DNA of 64,000 nt from Pseudomonas segetis (GTDB lineage Bacteria; Pseudomonadota; Gammaproteobacteria; Pseudomonadales; Pseudomonadaceae): assembly GCF_900188155.1 (NCBI RefSeq), contig NZ_FZOG01000010.1, positions 50,400 through 114,399 on the forward strand. The letters are read 5' to 3'. The notes beneath the pieces are model-generated. The model was not told the origin of the DNA. It made no database searches and saw nothing but the letters and a program-made list of their open reading frames with translations. The position numbers and the translations under genes are program-made. Within the stretch, counting starts at the first letter, position 1. The number at the start of each line of letters is the position of its first letter. Positions 16,870 through 25,831 of the stretch are shown in pieces.

Positions 16870-17402
16870 AACGGTTGATCCTGCTGTTGCCGCTGGCGCT
16901 GTTTCTGGCCATCGCGGTGGTGCTTTATCGCGGCATGTTTCTCGATCCGTCCGAGCTGCCTTCGGCGCTGATCGATAAGCCGTTCCCGGCGTTTTCGCTG
17001 CCTTCGGTGCAGGATGGTAAAACCATCACCCTGGCCGATATCAAGGGCAAGCCAGCGCTGGTCAACGTCTGGGCGACCTGGTGCATTTCGTGCCGGGTCG
17101 AACATCCGGTGCTGAACAAGATCGCCAAGCTGGGCGTGAATATCTACGGCGTCAATTACAAGGATGACAATGCCGAGGCACAAAAGTGGCTGAAGGAATT
17201 CCACAACCCTTATCAACTTAATATCAGTGACGCCAAGGGCTCGCTGGGGGTTGACCTTGGGGTCTATGGCGCGCCGGAAACCTTCCTGATCGACAAGGAC
17301 GGCATCATTCGCCACAAGTTCGTCGGAGTGATCGATGACAACGTCTGGCGGGACCAACTGGCGCCGTTGTATCAGGCCATGATCGATGAGGCCAAGCCAT
17401 GA
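16866..17402 (+). CDS. ccmG: Thiol:disulfide interchange protein CcmG/DsbE
   Basis: This 178-residue, membrane-anchored periplasmic thioredoxin-like protein has an N-terminal hydrophobic segment (residues 3-20) and the active site WATWCISC (Cys73, Cys76). The conserved YGAPETFLID holds the cis-proline. CcmG keeps apocytochrome CxxCH thiols reduced before heme ligation. It is coupled to ccmF and ccmH by four-base overlaps. Confidence 0.95.
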   Translation: MKRLILLLPLALFLAIAVVLYRGMFLDPSELPSALIDKPFPAFSLPSVQDGKTITLADIKGKPALVNVWATWCISCRVEHPVLNKIAKLGVNIYGVNYKDDNAEAQKWLKEFHNPYQLNISDAKGSLGVDLGVYGAPETFLIDKDGIIRHKFVGVIDDNVWRDQLAPLYQAMIDEAKP

Positions 17403-17896
17403 AGCACTTGACCTGGCGCCGAGTCTGCGCAGCGCTGCTATTGGGGTTGGCCTTGGTAAGCACGGCGCATGCGGCCATCGATACCTATGAATTCAAGACC
17501 GAGGCCGAGCGCGAGCGCTACCGTCACCTGACTGAAGAGTTACGCTGCCCCAAATGCCAGAACCAGAACATCGCCGACTCCAATGCACCCATTGCCCTGG
17601 ATTTGCGCGCCGAGATCTACAAGAAGATCGAAGGCGGCGAGAGTGACCAGCAAATCATTGATTACCTGGTCGCCCGTTACGGCAACTTCGTACTGTACAA
17701 GCCGCCGGTGACAGCACGTACCCTGGTGCTGTGGTATGGCCCGGCAGCCTTGTTGATCGGTGGTTTCGTGCTGTTGGCCGTGATCGTGCTGGGTAAGCGT
17801 CGGCGCAAGGCCGAGCGATATGAAGGTCTGTCAACGGATGAGCAGCAACGTCTGGCTGCGGTACTAAATCAAGCGCCTTTGGATAAGAAAGACTGA
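17399..17896 (+). CDS. ccmH: Cytochrome c maturation protein CcmH (CcmL type)
   Basis: This 165-residue protein has a signal peptide (about 1-25, cleavage after AHA), the redox motif LRCPKCQNQNIADSNAPIA (Cys50, Cys53) and a C-terminal membrane segment (about 103-128). It is the short CcmH/CcmL form that pairs with a separate CcmI, unlike the fused E. coli CcmH. It works with CcmG and CcmF in heme attachment. Confidence 0.95.
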   Translation: MKHLTWRRVCAALLLGLALVSTAHAAIDTYEFKTEAERERYRHLTEELRCPKCQNQNIADSNAPIALDLRAEIYKKIEGGESDQQIIDYLVARYGNFVLYKPPVTARTLVLWYGPAALLIGGFVLLAVIVLGKRRRKAERYEGLSTDEQQRLAAVLNQAPLDKKD

Positions 17897-19116
17897 TGAT
17901 TGAATTTTGGCTATGTGCGGGTCTGTTAATCCTGGCCGCCTTGGGGTTTCTGCTGATTCCTGTTGTGCGTGCCCGTAAGTTTCAGGCTGAAGAAGATCGT
18001 ACCGCGTTAAACGTGACGCTCTATCAGGAGCGAATCAAGGAACTTGAGGCCCAGCTTGCCGCCGGTGTATTGACCGCCGAGCAGATGCAAGTGGGGCGCG
18101 ACGAGGCATCTCGTGAGCTGTTGTCGGATACCGAGGGGCTCACCGCCAAGGCTGGCGTTCTGGGGCGCAAGGTGCCGTTGATTGTAGCGCTGCTGATGCC
18201 GCTGCTCGGCTACGGCTTGTACATGCACTGGGGCGCCATTGATCAGGTCGAGCAAACCCTCGCCTTTGCCGACCAGCCGCAAACCATTGAAGCCATGACC
18301 GCGCGCCTTGAAACCGCTGTCAAGGAAAATCCCGACTCGGCTGAAGCCTGGTATTTCCTGGGTCGGACCTATATGGCCCAGGAGCGCGCGGCAGAAGCAG
18401 CGAAGGCGTTCGAGAAGGCCGTTGGCCTGGCCGGGCGTGATCCAGCCTTGCTTGGTCAGTGGGCACAGGCGATCTACTTTGCTGGCGACAAGCAATGGTC
18501 GCCACAATTGCAAAGCCTTACCGATGAGGCGCTGAAGGCTGATCCTGAAGAAGTCACCAGCCTGGGTTTGCTGGGGATTGCGGCATTCGAACAAGGCCGC
18601 TTCCAGGATGCGGTCGATTCATGGGAAAAACTGGTCGCCGTATTGCCTGAGAACGATCCATCGCGCCAGGCTATCCAGGGCGGTATCGAGCGTGCGCGTG
18701 GCGAGCTTGACCCCGATGTCGCAACCAGTACTGCAGCGCCAGCTCCAGGCGCGACGGCCAATACCGGGCATAAGCTCAAGGTCAAGGTTGAGCTGGCCAC
18801 TGCGTTGAAAGATAAAGTGCAGCCGAGCGACAGCGTGTTTATCTTTGCTCGCGCTGTTTCTGGCCCGCCAATGCCCTTGGCAGTCAAGCGCTTGACCGTT
18901 GCGGACTTGCCGGTTGAGGTCAGCCTGTCTGACGCCGATGCAATGATGCCGCAATTGAAGATTTCCGGCTTTGATCAGGTTCAATTGGTTGCCCGGATAT
19001 CCCGTAGCGGCAATGCAACCCAAGGTGAATGGGTCGCAAAACCAAAGGCTGTCGCCACCAATAGCGATGAGCTGCAGCAACTGACGATTGACAGTGCCGA
19101 GGCTTCCGTCCAATGA
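17896..19116 (+). CDS. ccmI: Cytochrome c biogenesis protein CcmI (CycH)
   Basis: CcmI is the apocytochrome c chaperone of the heme lyase complex. Two N-terminal membrane segments (about 3-23 and 93-113) enclose a cytoplasmic heptad-rich loop. The periplasmic part has TPR-like repeats (about 140-275; AWYFLGRTYMAQERAAEAAKAFEKAV) and a beta-rich C-terminal domain (about 300-405). At 406 residues it has normal length. Its ATG shares one base with the ccmH stop (TGATG), and its stop overlaps the next lipoprotein gene. Confidence 0.93.
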   Translation: MIEFWLCAGLLILAALGFLLIPVVRARKFQAEEDRTALNVTLYQERIKELEAQLAAGVLTAEQMQVGRDEASRELLSDTEGLTAKAGVLGRKVPLIVALLMPLLGYGLYMHWGAIDQVEQTLAFADQPQTIEAMTARLETAVKENPDSAEAWYFLGRTYMAQERAAEAAKAFEKAVGLAGRDPALLGQWAQAIYFAGDKQWSPQLQSLTDEALKADPEEVTSLGLLGIAAFEQGRFQDAVDSWEKLVAVLPENDPSRQAIQGGIERARGELDPDVATSTAAPAPGATANTGHKLKVKVELATALKDKVQPSDSVFIFARAVSGPPMPLAVKRLTVADLPVEVSLSDADAMMPQLKISGFDQVQLVARISRSGNATQGEWVAKPKAVATNSDELQQLTIDSAEASVQ

Positions 19117-19436
19117 GAACCTGGCTGGGCTACGCGGGGTTGGCCGCGCTGTTGCTGCTCTCAGGTTGCTCCACCCATGGCCCGGGCACCCAAGTCACGG
19201 ATTTGCCAGTCAAACCGTCGCACCCCCGCTATGCGCCACCTCCGGGGGCTCAAAGCCACTGGGTCCCGGCATTGGGTGTGTATTCGGTTGAAGGTGCCCG
19301 TGATCTTTACTACCGCGAGCGTACCTACTATCGCTGGAGTAATGGCTGGAGCTGGGGACTCAGTGCCAATGGGCCCTGGCAAGACGCCGACAGCAGTGAA
19401 GTGCCGCCGGCCTTGTATCATTACTACGCCAAGTAG
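19113..19436 (+). CDS. Small lipoprotein, unknown function
   Basis: The 107-residue product has a signal peptide ending in a lipobox (LLLLSGC, Cys at residue 21). The rest is rich in Tyr, Trp and Pro (ARDLYYRERTYYRWSNGWSWGL), a pattern common in small envelope proteins. The start overlaps the ccmI stop by four bases, so it is probably translated with the ccm operon. I do not recognise a function. A hairpin follows directly after the stop. Confidence 0.75.
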   Translation: MRTWLGYAGLAALLLLSGCSTHGPGTQVTDLPVKPSHPRYAPPPGAQSHWVPALGVYSVEGARDLYYRERTYYRWSNGWSWGLSANGPWQDADSSEVPPALYHYYAK

Positions 19437-19461
19437 GGCGGATAAGAGCTTCCTATCCGCC
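19437..19461. terminator. Hairpin between the ccm operon and the convergent pirin gene
   Basis: GGCGGATA (19437-19444) and TATCCGCC (19454-19461) form an 8-bp stem with a 9-base loop, starting right after the TAG of the lipoprotein gene. No T-run follows on either strand, so it is only a possible two-way terminator or 3'-end stabiliser. Confidence 0.5.
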
Positions 19462-19514
19462 GCAGTTGGCTATTGGCTGCGTTAGCTCTGTCAATCCCGG
19501 CAAGCTGGTTGCCG

Positions 19515-20369
19515 TCAGGCCAATACCCCGTCACGGAAGTCGCGCAATGCTTGCTCGATTTCCTCGCGGCTGTTCATCACGAAGGGACCGTATTGGACGA
19601 TGGGCTCGCCAATGGGTTTGCCCGCGATCAACAGGACCTTGGCGCCCGTGGCACTGGCCAGGTGCAACTCGCCCTGATCCGACAGTCGTATCAGGCGTCC
19701 GCCATGGACGCTGTCAGGGCTGGCTTCGGGTAACTGCAGGCTGCCTTCGTAGACATAGAGCATCACGCGGTGGCCCTCGGGTAACCTGGGCTGGACCTGG
19801 CTGCCTGGCGCCAGATGCAGGTCGAATAGCTGAGGCTCGGTGTCCGGACGCTGCACGGCGCCATCCTGAGTCAGTTGGCCATCGCTGAACTGGCCGGCAA
19901 TCACCACCACCTCGACGCCTTGCTCAGTGCTCAGGCGAGGGATTTCGCTGGCGGCTATATCGCGGTAGTCCGGGTCATTGAGCTTGCTTTTGCCCGGCAG
20001 GTTGAGCCACAACTGGAAGCCGCGCATGGCACCATCCTGCTGTTCTGGCATTTCGCTGTGGATCACACCGCGGGCTGCGGTCATCCATTGCACGCTGCCG
20101 CTTTCGAGCAGGCCGACATTGCCCATGTGATCTTCGTGGCGCATGCGTCCTTCAATCATATAGGTGATGGTTTCAAAGCCGCGATGAGGGTGGGGCGGGA
20201 AGCCGGCAATGTAGTCGTCTGGATTTTCCGTGGCGAACTCATCAAGCATCAGGAACGGATCAAAGCGCTCCAGACCTGCACCGCCAATTACCCGGTTCAG
20301 TTTGACCCCGGCGCCGTCGGATGCGGCTTGGCCCGGTTGCACGGAGAGAATTTTGCGCATGCTTTTCAT
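19515..20369 (-). CDS. Pirin family protein
   Basis: This 284-residue bicupin has the pirin pattern: metal-binding candidates His60 and His62 (PPHPHRGFE), then His104 and Glu106 (IHSEMPE), corresponding to human pirin His56, His58, His101 and Glu103. Some bacterial pirins open quercetin, others modulate enzymes; the substrate here cannot be read. The start at 20369 is well supported by a GGAGGT site seven bases before it. It stands alone. Confidence 0.9.
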   Translation of the reverse strand: MKSMRKILSVQPGQAASDGAGVKLNRVIGGAGLERFDPFLMLDEFATENPDDYIAGFPPHPHRGFETITYMIEGRMRHEDHMGNVGLLESGSVQWMTAARGVIHSEMPEQQDGAMRGFQLWLNLPGKSKLNDPDYRDIAASEIPRLSTEQGVEVVVIAGQFSDGQLTQDGAVQRPDTEPQLFDLHLAPGSQVQPRLPEGHRVMLYVYEGSLQLPEASPDSVHGGRLIRLSDQGELHLASATGAKVLLIAGKPIGEPIVQYGPFVMNSREEIEQALRDFRDGVLA

Positions 20370-20509
20370 CAGGCACCTCCATAGCTGACATGATGTTAAT
20401 GGCGCTATGGTATTGGATCTTATTAGATAGATGGGTGCTAAATTCTTGAGTAACCAATCGATTAATTCGATTGGTTATATGTTCAACAAGACAGGTTTCC
20501 GAGGCATAA

Positions 20510-20537
20510 AAAACGCCCAGTTCGAGCTGGGCGTTTT
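20510..20537 (-). terminator. Rho-independent terminator of mlaA
   Basis: An 11-bp perfect stem (AAAACGCCCAG / CTGGGCGTTTT) with a 6-base loop is flanked by A- and T-runs on either side. It lies 18 bases past the mlaA stop on the minus strand. A T-run also follows on the plus strand, so it could act both ways. Confidence 0.88.
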
Positions 20538-20555
20538 ATTTTTGCAGGATTAACG

Positions 20556-21335
20556 CTATTCGTTGATCTGCAGTTTGCGAGCTTCGGTGTAGAAGTAGCG
20601 GATCTTCTCGTACTCGAACGGCGAGTTGAGCTGGCCGTAGCGGAAGTTGACGGTAGAGCGTGTGTCGATCGCCCAGAGTGTGCTGACTTCAAGTTGCGGG
20701 GAGTCAAAGCTGAATGCAAAGAAGTCGAGGAAGTCGAGGGTTGCCAGGCCTTCGAAGTCGGCAACCAGCCCAGTGCCATCGCGCAGCGTTGAGGGCCCCA
20801 GGATAGGCAGCATCAAATAAGGGCCGGCAGGTACGCCGTAGTAACCCAGTGTCTGGCCGAAGTCCTCACGTTGCTTGGGGATCCCCATTTTGGTCGCGGG
20901 GTCCCATACACCAAGCACGCCAATAGTGGTGTTGAGCAGCAAGCGCGCGGTGATATCCATCGAGCGCTTGCCTTTGAGTTGCAGCAGGCTGTTGGCCAGG
21001 TTGCTGATATCACCGATATTGGCAAAGAAGTTGCTGACCCCGCTTTCAACAAAGTCAGGTGTGATCCAGCGATAGCCATCGACTACCGGAATAAATACCC
21101 ATTCGTCGAAGCGGTAGTTGAAATGGTAGATGCGCCGGTTGATTGACTCCCAGGGGTCGTAGACATCCAGGGCCTGGAAGCTCGACTGTTCGAACACATG
21201 CTGATCAAGTCCTGGGTTGAACTCGAGTCGTTCCAGAGGGTTCTTGAAGCCATCTTCACCGATTGGTGGCGTCGTTTCGGCCCACGCGGATTCTGCGCTG
21301 AGCAACAGGGCGAGCAGGAGAATTTTCTTAACCAC
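20556..21335 (-). CDS. mlaA: MlaA/VacJ family outer-membrane lipid asymmetry protein
   Basis: The 259-residue product carries the MlaA hallmark VYDPWESINRRIYHFNYRFD and NFFANIGDISNLANSLLQLK, and ends the conserved domain with ATLDFLDFFAFS. MlaA removes misplaced phospholipid from the outer leaflet and passes it to MlaC. The N terminus is a signal peptide ending AESAWA|E with no lipobox cysteine, so it looks processed by signal peptidase I rather than lipidated. The start is a GTG with a GGAG site, overlapping the end of the upstream hydrolase gene by eight bases. Confidence 0.9.
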   Translation of the reverse strand: MVKKILLLALLLSAESAWAETTPPIGEDGFKNPLERLEFNPGLDQHVFEQSSFQALDVYDPWESINRRIYHFNYRFDEWVFIPVVDGYRWITPDFVESGVSNFFANIGDISNLANSLLQLKGKRSMDITARLLLNTTIGVLGVWDPATKMGIPKQREDFGQTLGYYGVPAGPYLMLPILGPSTLRDGTGLVADFEGLATLDFLDFFAFSFDSPQLEVSTLWAIDTRSTVNFRYGQLNSPFEYEKIRYFYTEARKLQINE

Positions 21336-22626
21336 GGAAGAACTCCAGCATGGCGTCGCTGTTGACGCGGTAGTTTAGGTTGCCGCAGTGTCCGCCAAGC
21401 GGGTATACGGTCAGGCGGTCGCCCATGGTACGGCGCAAGAAACCCAGGTCGCCCGGGCCAAGAATGATGTCGTCGGCGTTATGCATGACCGCGATCTTCG
21501 GGCTGTTCTTCAAGTAGTCCTCCAAGGCGTAGAGGCTGACCTTGTTCACCAGTTGATCGAGGCTGCCACCGTCGTAGCGGGCACGCCACATGGGAATCAG
21601 CTGCTCACGCATGTAGCAGTCGAAGTCGCACTGCAATGCACGGCGCAGATAAGGCGTCATGTCGGTATTGGATTTGATGACCGTGCCAGGTGGTGTGATC
21701 AAGCCGCGGCGGTTAAGCAGGTCGGAGGTATAGGCGATATCCGATGAAGAAAAACGGAACACCGTACCAATGAGCATGGCCATCTGTTCGTCGGTCAAAT
21801 GCTCCTTGGACATTTGGAATTCATAGAGCATGGCCTCGTTCATGTCGATGTAGCCTTTCTGCTCGAAATAGCGCGACAGCTTGCCGAGGATAAGGTCGAA
21901 GAAGTTACTGTTGGTATTGATCCCCTCGACTTTGGTCTGCACCAGTTTGTTGAGGTTGCTGATCGAGGTGTAGAGGTTTACCGGCGGGTTGAGCAGCAAT
22001 ACGCGCTTGAAATTAAAGCTGCGCCGTTGCTCGTCGAGCTTGCTGACGAAGGCAGCATTTAGCGCGCCGAGGCTGTAGCCGGTCAGGTAGTAGTCGCTGA
22101 CTTTCAAGTCTGGATGCTGGGCGCGAACTGCCTGCATGGCGCGGTACAGGTCATCCGCATCGTCTTCCGATAGCCCAGGCGTTGCATGGCGCGAGGCTGA
22201 TGCCATGAAGTCATAGCTGGTTGGTGACGAGAGTTGGATCACATGGTAGCCCGCGCCATAGAACAGCTTCTTCAGGTATTCAGGCGTGCTGCTTGAGTAT
22301 TGGGCGCCGGTACCCGCGATAATGAAGATCAGTGGCGCTTCGCCGTCTTGCTCGGCCAGGCGGTACTTCATCTTGGTGACCGCCCAGAGGTTATCCGGCA
22401 ACTCGTACTCACGCTCCGGGTGCAGCAATATCTTGTAGTCGCTCTGGTCGATATCGCTGTCGTCCGGCAAGCTCGGGCGCAGGTCTGGCGGTGTTGTGGC
22501 GATGGTCGCCTCAAACGGGTTGGTAATCGGGTAGCCATAGCTTTCGATGTCTACATCAGCCGCCCACAGTGGTGCACTGAGGGTTAGGCCGCAGACAAGC
22601 GCAGCAAGGCGGCGGGTAAGCGACAT
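21328..22626 (-). CDS. Secreted alpha/beta-hydrolase, serine type
   Basis: The 432-residue protein has a signal peptide (1-22, cleavage after AWA), an oxyanion strand (PLIFIIAGTG) and a nucleophile elbow GYSLGA with Ser185. Probable acid Asp (in HNADDIILGPGD) and His (GGHCGN, near residue 414) follow. It is therefore a periplasmic esterase, lipase or thioesterase of unknown substrate. Translational coupling to the MlaA gene suggests a role in lipid handling at the envelope; that is inference. Confidence 0.78.
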   Translation of the reverse strand: MSLTRRLAALVCGLTLSAPLWAADVDIESYGYPITNPFEATIATTPPDLRPSLPDDSDIDQSDYKILLHPEREYELPDNLWAVTKMKYRLAEQDGEAPLIFIIAGTGAQYSSSTPEYLKKLFYGAGYHVIQLSSPTSYDFMASASRHATPGLSEDDADDLYRAMQAVRAQHPDLKVSDYYLTGYSLGALNAAFVSKLDEQRRSFNFKRVLLLNPPVNLYTSISNLNKLVQTKVEGINTNSNFFDLILGKLSRYFEQKGYIDMNEAMLYEFQMSKEHLTDEQMAMLIGTVFRFSSSDIAYTSDLLNRRGLITPPGTVIKSNTDMTPYLRRALQCDFDCYMREQLIPMWRARYDGGSLDQLVNKVSLYALEDYLKNSPKIAVMHNADDIILGPGDLGFLRRTMGDRLTVYPLGGHCGNLNYRVNSDAMLEFFRG

Positions 22627-22686
22627 GGGTAAAGTCCCTTTAGAAGATGACGTAATATTGAAGTATTGATTTATGACAATTGAAAG

Positions 22687-23190
22687 TTAAGCAAGTGCAA
22701 GTCCGTCTGTAACTTTTGCCAAGTCCCTGAGCGCGCCGCCAGTCAGGCGAAATTGTGTCCAATCTTCCAGGGGATGGGCGCCGAGTTGTTTATAGAAACC
22801 AATTGCCGGCTCATTCCAGTCAAGTACAGACCATTCCAGACGTCTACAGCCGCGATCAACCGCAAGTTTAGCCAGTGTGCTCAACAACGCCTTGCCGAGC
22901 CCTGAACCGCGCGTTTCGCTGCGCACGTACAGATCCTCAAGGTAGATGCCTGGCTTACCCAGGAATGTCGAGAAGTTATGGAAGAACAAGGCAAAGCCAT
23001 TGGCCTGGCCGTCGAGTTCGCCAATCAGTACTTCCGCATACGGGCGTGGGCCAAAAAGGTGGTTGGCGAACTCTTCAGGGTCGGAGGTGATCTGATCCCC
23101 AAGCTTCTCGTACTCAGCCAGCTCGGCGACAAGGGTCAAAATCAAAGGCATGTCTGCACGCGTGGCTGGGCGAACATTAATACGACTCAT
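22687..23190 (-). CDS. GNAT family N-acetyltransferase
   Basis: This 167-residue protein has the GNAT fold of the diamine acetyltransferase-like branch: N-terminal strand INVRPATRADMP, beta4 IYLEDLYVRSETRGSGLGKALL with the acetyl-CoA R/G-x-x-G-x-G/A loop, and WNEPAIGFYKQLGAHPLEDW at the end. The acceptor may be a polyamine or amino acid, but the sequence does not decide it. An AAAGGAAA site supports the start. Confidence 0.88.
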   Translation of the reverse strand: MSRINVRPATRADMPLILTLVAELAEYEKLGDQITSDPEEFANHLFGPRPYAEVLIGELDGQANGFALFFHNFSTFLGKPGIYLEDLYVRSETRGSGLGKALLSTLAKLAVDRGCRRLEWSVLDWNEPAIGFYKQLGAHPLEDWTQFRLTGGALRDLAKVTDGLALA

Positions 23191-23309
23191 AAAATTTCCT
23201 TTTTACTCAACCTGCCCAGCATGCCGGTATGGATGGCGATGATCAACATTACTTGCATCCATTGACCGTGCGATTATTCTGGGCACCGCCTATTAGATTG
23301 GAGTTACCC

Positions 23310-23699
23310 ATGCCTCGCCCCTGGTTTCTGGCCATTTTTGTAGCTTTGGTATTACTGAGCCTGGCTGCCTGTTATGGCTTGCGTTATGGCCTGATGGAAG
23401 GCGATGAATGGGTGGGCGCCTGCGCCGATACTCCTGAACTATTTGCCTGCAGCCTGCGCTCAACACTGGGCTGGATGATTCACCTGCGAGTCATTGCCTG
23501 GGCCGCCATTGTACTGGCCGGTCTCGGCTTTTTGCTGCCCGGGCGACTGGGTTGGTGGTTGGCTGCGCCCGGGTTGCTGCTGGGGCTGGCAGGTTTGGTA
23601 CTGTACAGCGCAAGTATTTCAGTTTTTGCCGTGGTTCTGGCGTTGTTGCGGTTGGTGCGGGCGCCGCAGTCATCAAGGGTTACGGCGCCCAACGCCTGA
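23310..23699 (+). CDS. Small integral membrane protein, unknown
   Basis: This 129-residue protein has about four hydrophobic segments (near residues 5-25, 52-70, 75-92 and 95-115). The ATG at 23310 is preceded by TTGGAG, while an upstream in-frame ATG at 23229 would add a non-membrane, unrelated leader. The first loop contains two cysteines (GACADTPELFAC) that could form a periplasmic disulfide. I do not recognise a family. Confidence 0.68.
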   Translation: MPRPWFLAIFVALVLLSLAACYGLRYGLMEGDEWVGACADTPELFACSLRSTLGWMIHLRVIAWAAIVLAGLGFLLPGRLGWWLAAPGLLLGLAGLVLYSASISVFAVVLALLRLVRAPQSSRVTAPNA

Positions 23700-23702
23700 A
23701 GC

Positions 23703-25265
23703 CTAGCTCGGCGAGGCTGGGCGTTGTTGCAGGCTGCGCCACAGCGCTGCAGCAAGCAGTGCGCTGACCATGGCCCAGCCGATTGCCTGAACATTGCCCA
23801 GGGTTTCTTCAAAGAGTTGCAGCGGGATTCCAGCTGCTATCAGTAACAGCAGCACCAGGGTCTCACGGCGAAAGCTGGCAACCGGGCGCCACAGATAAAC
23901 CAAGGCTGGCAGCAGCAATGCAGGGCTTGGGAAGCTGCGATAGCGCGCATCGGTGACCAGCGCAAGCATCATCACTGCACCTGCAAAGCCGCTGGCAATC
24001 AACCACCAATGGCGCCGCCTATCTAGCCAGTCGAACAGTGCCTTGCGCCAAGTGTTGCAGTCGCTCATGGCGAGGCTGATGTGCATCAGGACAATCATGT
24101 TCAGGGCCAGCAGTGCGCCAGCCCACAGCCACTCGCCAATATAACGGCTGGTGATCAGGCTCTGCTCTGCCCATAGGCCCATGCAGCCAACCCCGACAGC
24201 GGCCAGCAGTGGCTGAAGCAGGTTATGGCGCATGGGTTGCGGGCGCCATGCAAAAAGCAGTATTGCGCCATAGAGCAAAGCGCTGACTCCCAGCCAGATC
24301 GGCCAGCCCGGCAGGTTCGAGACGCTGCCCGCGAGCACTGACTTGTCGTTGCGGTCGGCGTCGTACAAGCCCCAGTAGCCACCGACGGCTCCTTCGCTAG
24401 TGCGCTTCCAGGGCTGGTCAAAGGCCTCGATCAAGTTGTAGCGCCAGCCATTTTCTTCCGCCATGGTGACGAAACCGCGCATGAACCTGGCCTGGTTGAC
24501 CCGGCTCGGCAGGGCCGTTTCACGCTGGCGACCTTCGCTTGGCCAGCCGGTCTCGCCGATCAGGATATCCTTGGGTGCGAATTTCTTGGCAAACAGGTTG
24601 CGAACCTTGGCGACCTGGGCCAGTGCCGTGTCGATGCCCGCCGGATCATCTTCCCAGTAAGGCAGCAGGTGAATTGTCAGAAAATCCACTGCGGGCGCGA
24701 TTTCAGGGTGTTTCAACCAAAACTCCCAGACATCGGCATAGGTCACTGGCTGCTTGATCTGGGACTTGACCTGGTTGATCAGTTTGACCAGCTGTTTGGA
24801 GGTCACTTCCTTGCGCAGCAGGGTTTCGTTGCCGACTATCACCGCCTTGACAATATCAGGATTGGCGTTGGCGGCCTTGATCGCGCCTTTGATCTCGATT
24901 TGAGTTTCAACCGGGCTGCGGCTGACCCAGGCGCCGATCATCAGGGTCAGGCCATGCTTCCTGGCCAAGTCTGGCAGCGCTTCAAGGCCGGTCACGGAGT
25001 AGGTGCGCAGGCAGTCAAAGCGTTCGGCGAGAATCCCGAGATCGATATCCATGCGCTCATTGCTGATGCGCAAGGGTTTCTGGAAGGGGGACTGGTCTTT
25101 GCCAAAGGGGGTGTACGAAGCGCACTGCATCTTGTGCGAGGCGCTGGCGACATCGGGTAGCTTCACGGGTTTGCCAAGTCCATACCAAAGCCCGGTTAAG
25201 AGGATTAATCCCAACAGGGTGCTAAGTAGGTAAGCAAGCAATGAAAAGCGTTGGATAGCAGGCAT
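23703..25265 (-). CDS. Membrane glycoside hydrolase family 17 protein (beta-glucan related)
   Basis: The 520-residue protein has one N-terminal membrane segment, then an extracytoplasmic GH17-like domain (about 40-310). The probable acid/base Glu is in VIVGNETLL and the nucleophile Glu in LIGETGWPSEG. About eight membrane segments make up the C-terminal 200 residues. Pseudomonads annotate it as 'beta-(1,6)-glucan synthase', but the visible domain is a glucanase/transglycosylase type. Two starts compete (ATG 25265, TTG 25295), and neither has a clear ribosome-binding site. Confidence 0.82.
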   Translation of the reverse strand: MPAIQRFSLLAYLLSTLLGLILLTGLWYGLGKPVKLPDVASASHKMQCASYTPFGKDQSPFQKPLRISNERMDIDLGILAERFDCLRTYSVTGLEALPDLARKHGLTLMIGAWVSRSPVETQIEIKGAIKAANANPDIVKAVIVGNETLLRKEVTSKQLVKLINQVKSQIKQPVTYADVWEFWLKHPEIAPAVDFLTIHLLPYWEDDPAGIDTALAQVAKVRNLFAKKFAPKDILIGETGWPSEGRQRETALPSRVNQARFMRGFVTMAEENGWRYNLIEAFDQPWKRTSEGAVGGYWGLYDADRNDKSVLAGSVSNLPGWPIWLGVSALLYGAILLFAWRPQPMRHNLLQPLLAAVGVGCMGLWAEQSLITSRYIGEWLWAGALLALNMIVLMHISLAMSDCNTWRKALFDWLDRRRHWWLIASGFAGAVMMLALVTDARYRSFPSPALLLPALVYLWRPVASFRRETLVLLLLIAAGIPLQLFEETLGNVQAIGWAMVSALLAAALWRSLQQRPASPS

Positions 25266-25483
25266 AGTAGGGCGCACGGAGGAGGACGCTGGCAATGGTA
25301 ACGGATACTGGATGGCGACGGCACAAGCAAATGCAACTACACAAGATCAGTGCTTGGCAGCGTTAATATGACGTTTGTTCTTTGGTTTGGTTCGAATGTG
25401 GGAATCGGAACGCTAGGGTCGGGTTATTGCACATGGGTGCAGTTCGGGCAGGGAGCCCGGTAACCTGAATAGGATATTTCAAT

Positions 25484-25801
25484 ATGCGCATTTATATCTT
25501 GCCAGCGCTGCTGGCTTTGGCTTGCACAGTTGTCCCATTCACCCTTAGCGCTGCGGAGCCCGCGGCAAAACAACAAGCTGTTGCTGAGCGGGCTGAAGCG
25601 CAAACGACCATCAATTTGAACACCGCAGATGCAGCCACCTTGCAGCAAGGGCTGACCGGTGTTGGTGAGATGAAGGCCAAGGCCATCGTTGCCTACCGAG
25701 ATAGCGTCGGGGCATTTGCCTCGGTCGATGAGTTGCTTGAGGTCAAGGGGATCGGGGCGGTGATCCTTGAGCAGAATCGCAGCAAGCTCAGGGTCAAGTA
25801 G
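25484..25801 (+). CDS. ComEA family helix-hairpin-helix DNA-binding protein
   Basis: The 105-residue protein has a signal peptide (1-24, cleavage after LSA), a short linker, and a double helix-hairpin-helix domain (about 45-105; INLNTADAATLQQGLTGVGEMKAKAIVAYRD, then LLEVKGIGAVILEQNRSKL). ComEA binds incoming DNA in the periplasm of competent cells, but such short forms are widespread in bacteria not known to be competent. No other competence gene is in the window. Confidence 0.9.
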   Translation: MRIYILPALLALACTVVPFTLSAAEPAAKQQAVAERAEAQTTINLNTADAATLQQGLTGVGEMKAKAIVAYRDSVGAFASVDELLEVKGIGAVILEQNRSKLRVK

Positions 25802-25831
25802 CGTTAGCCTGTGCCTTGTATTACAGGCAAT

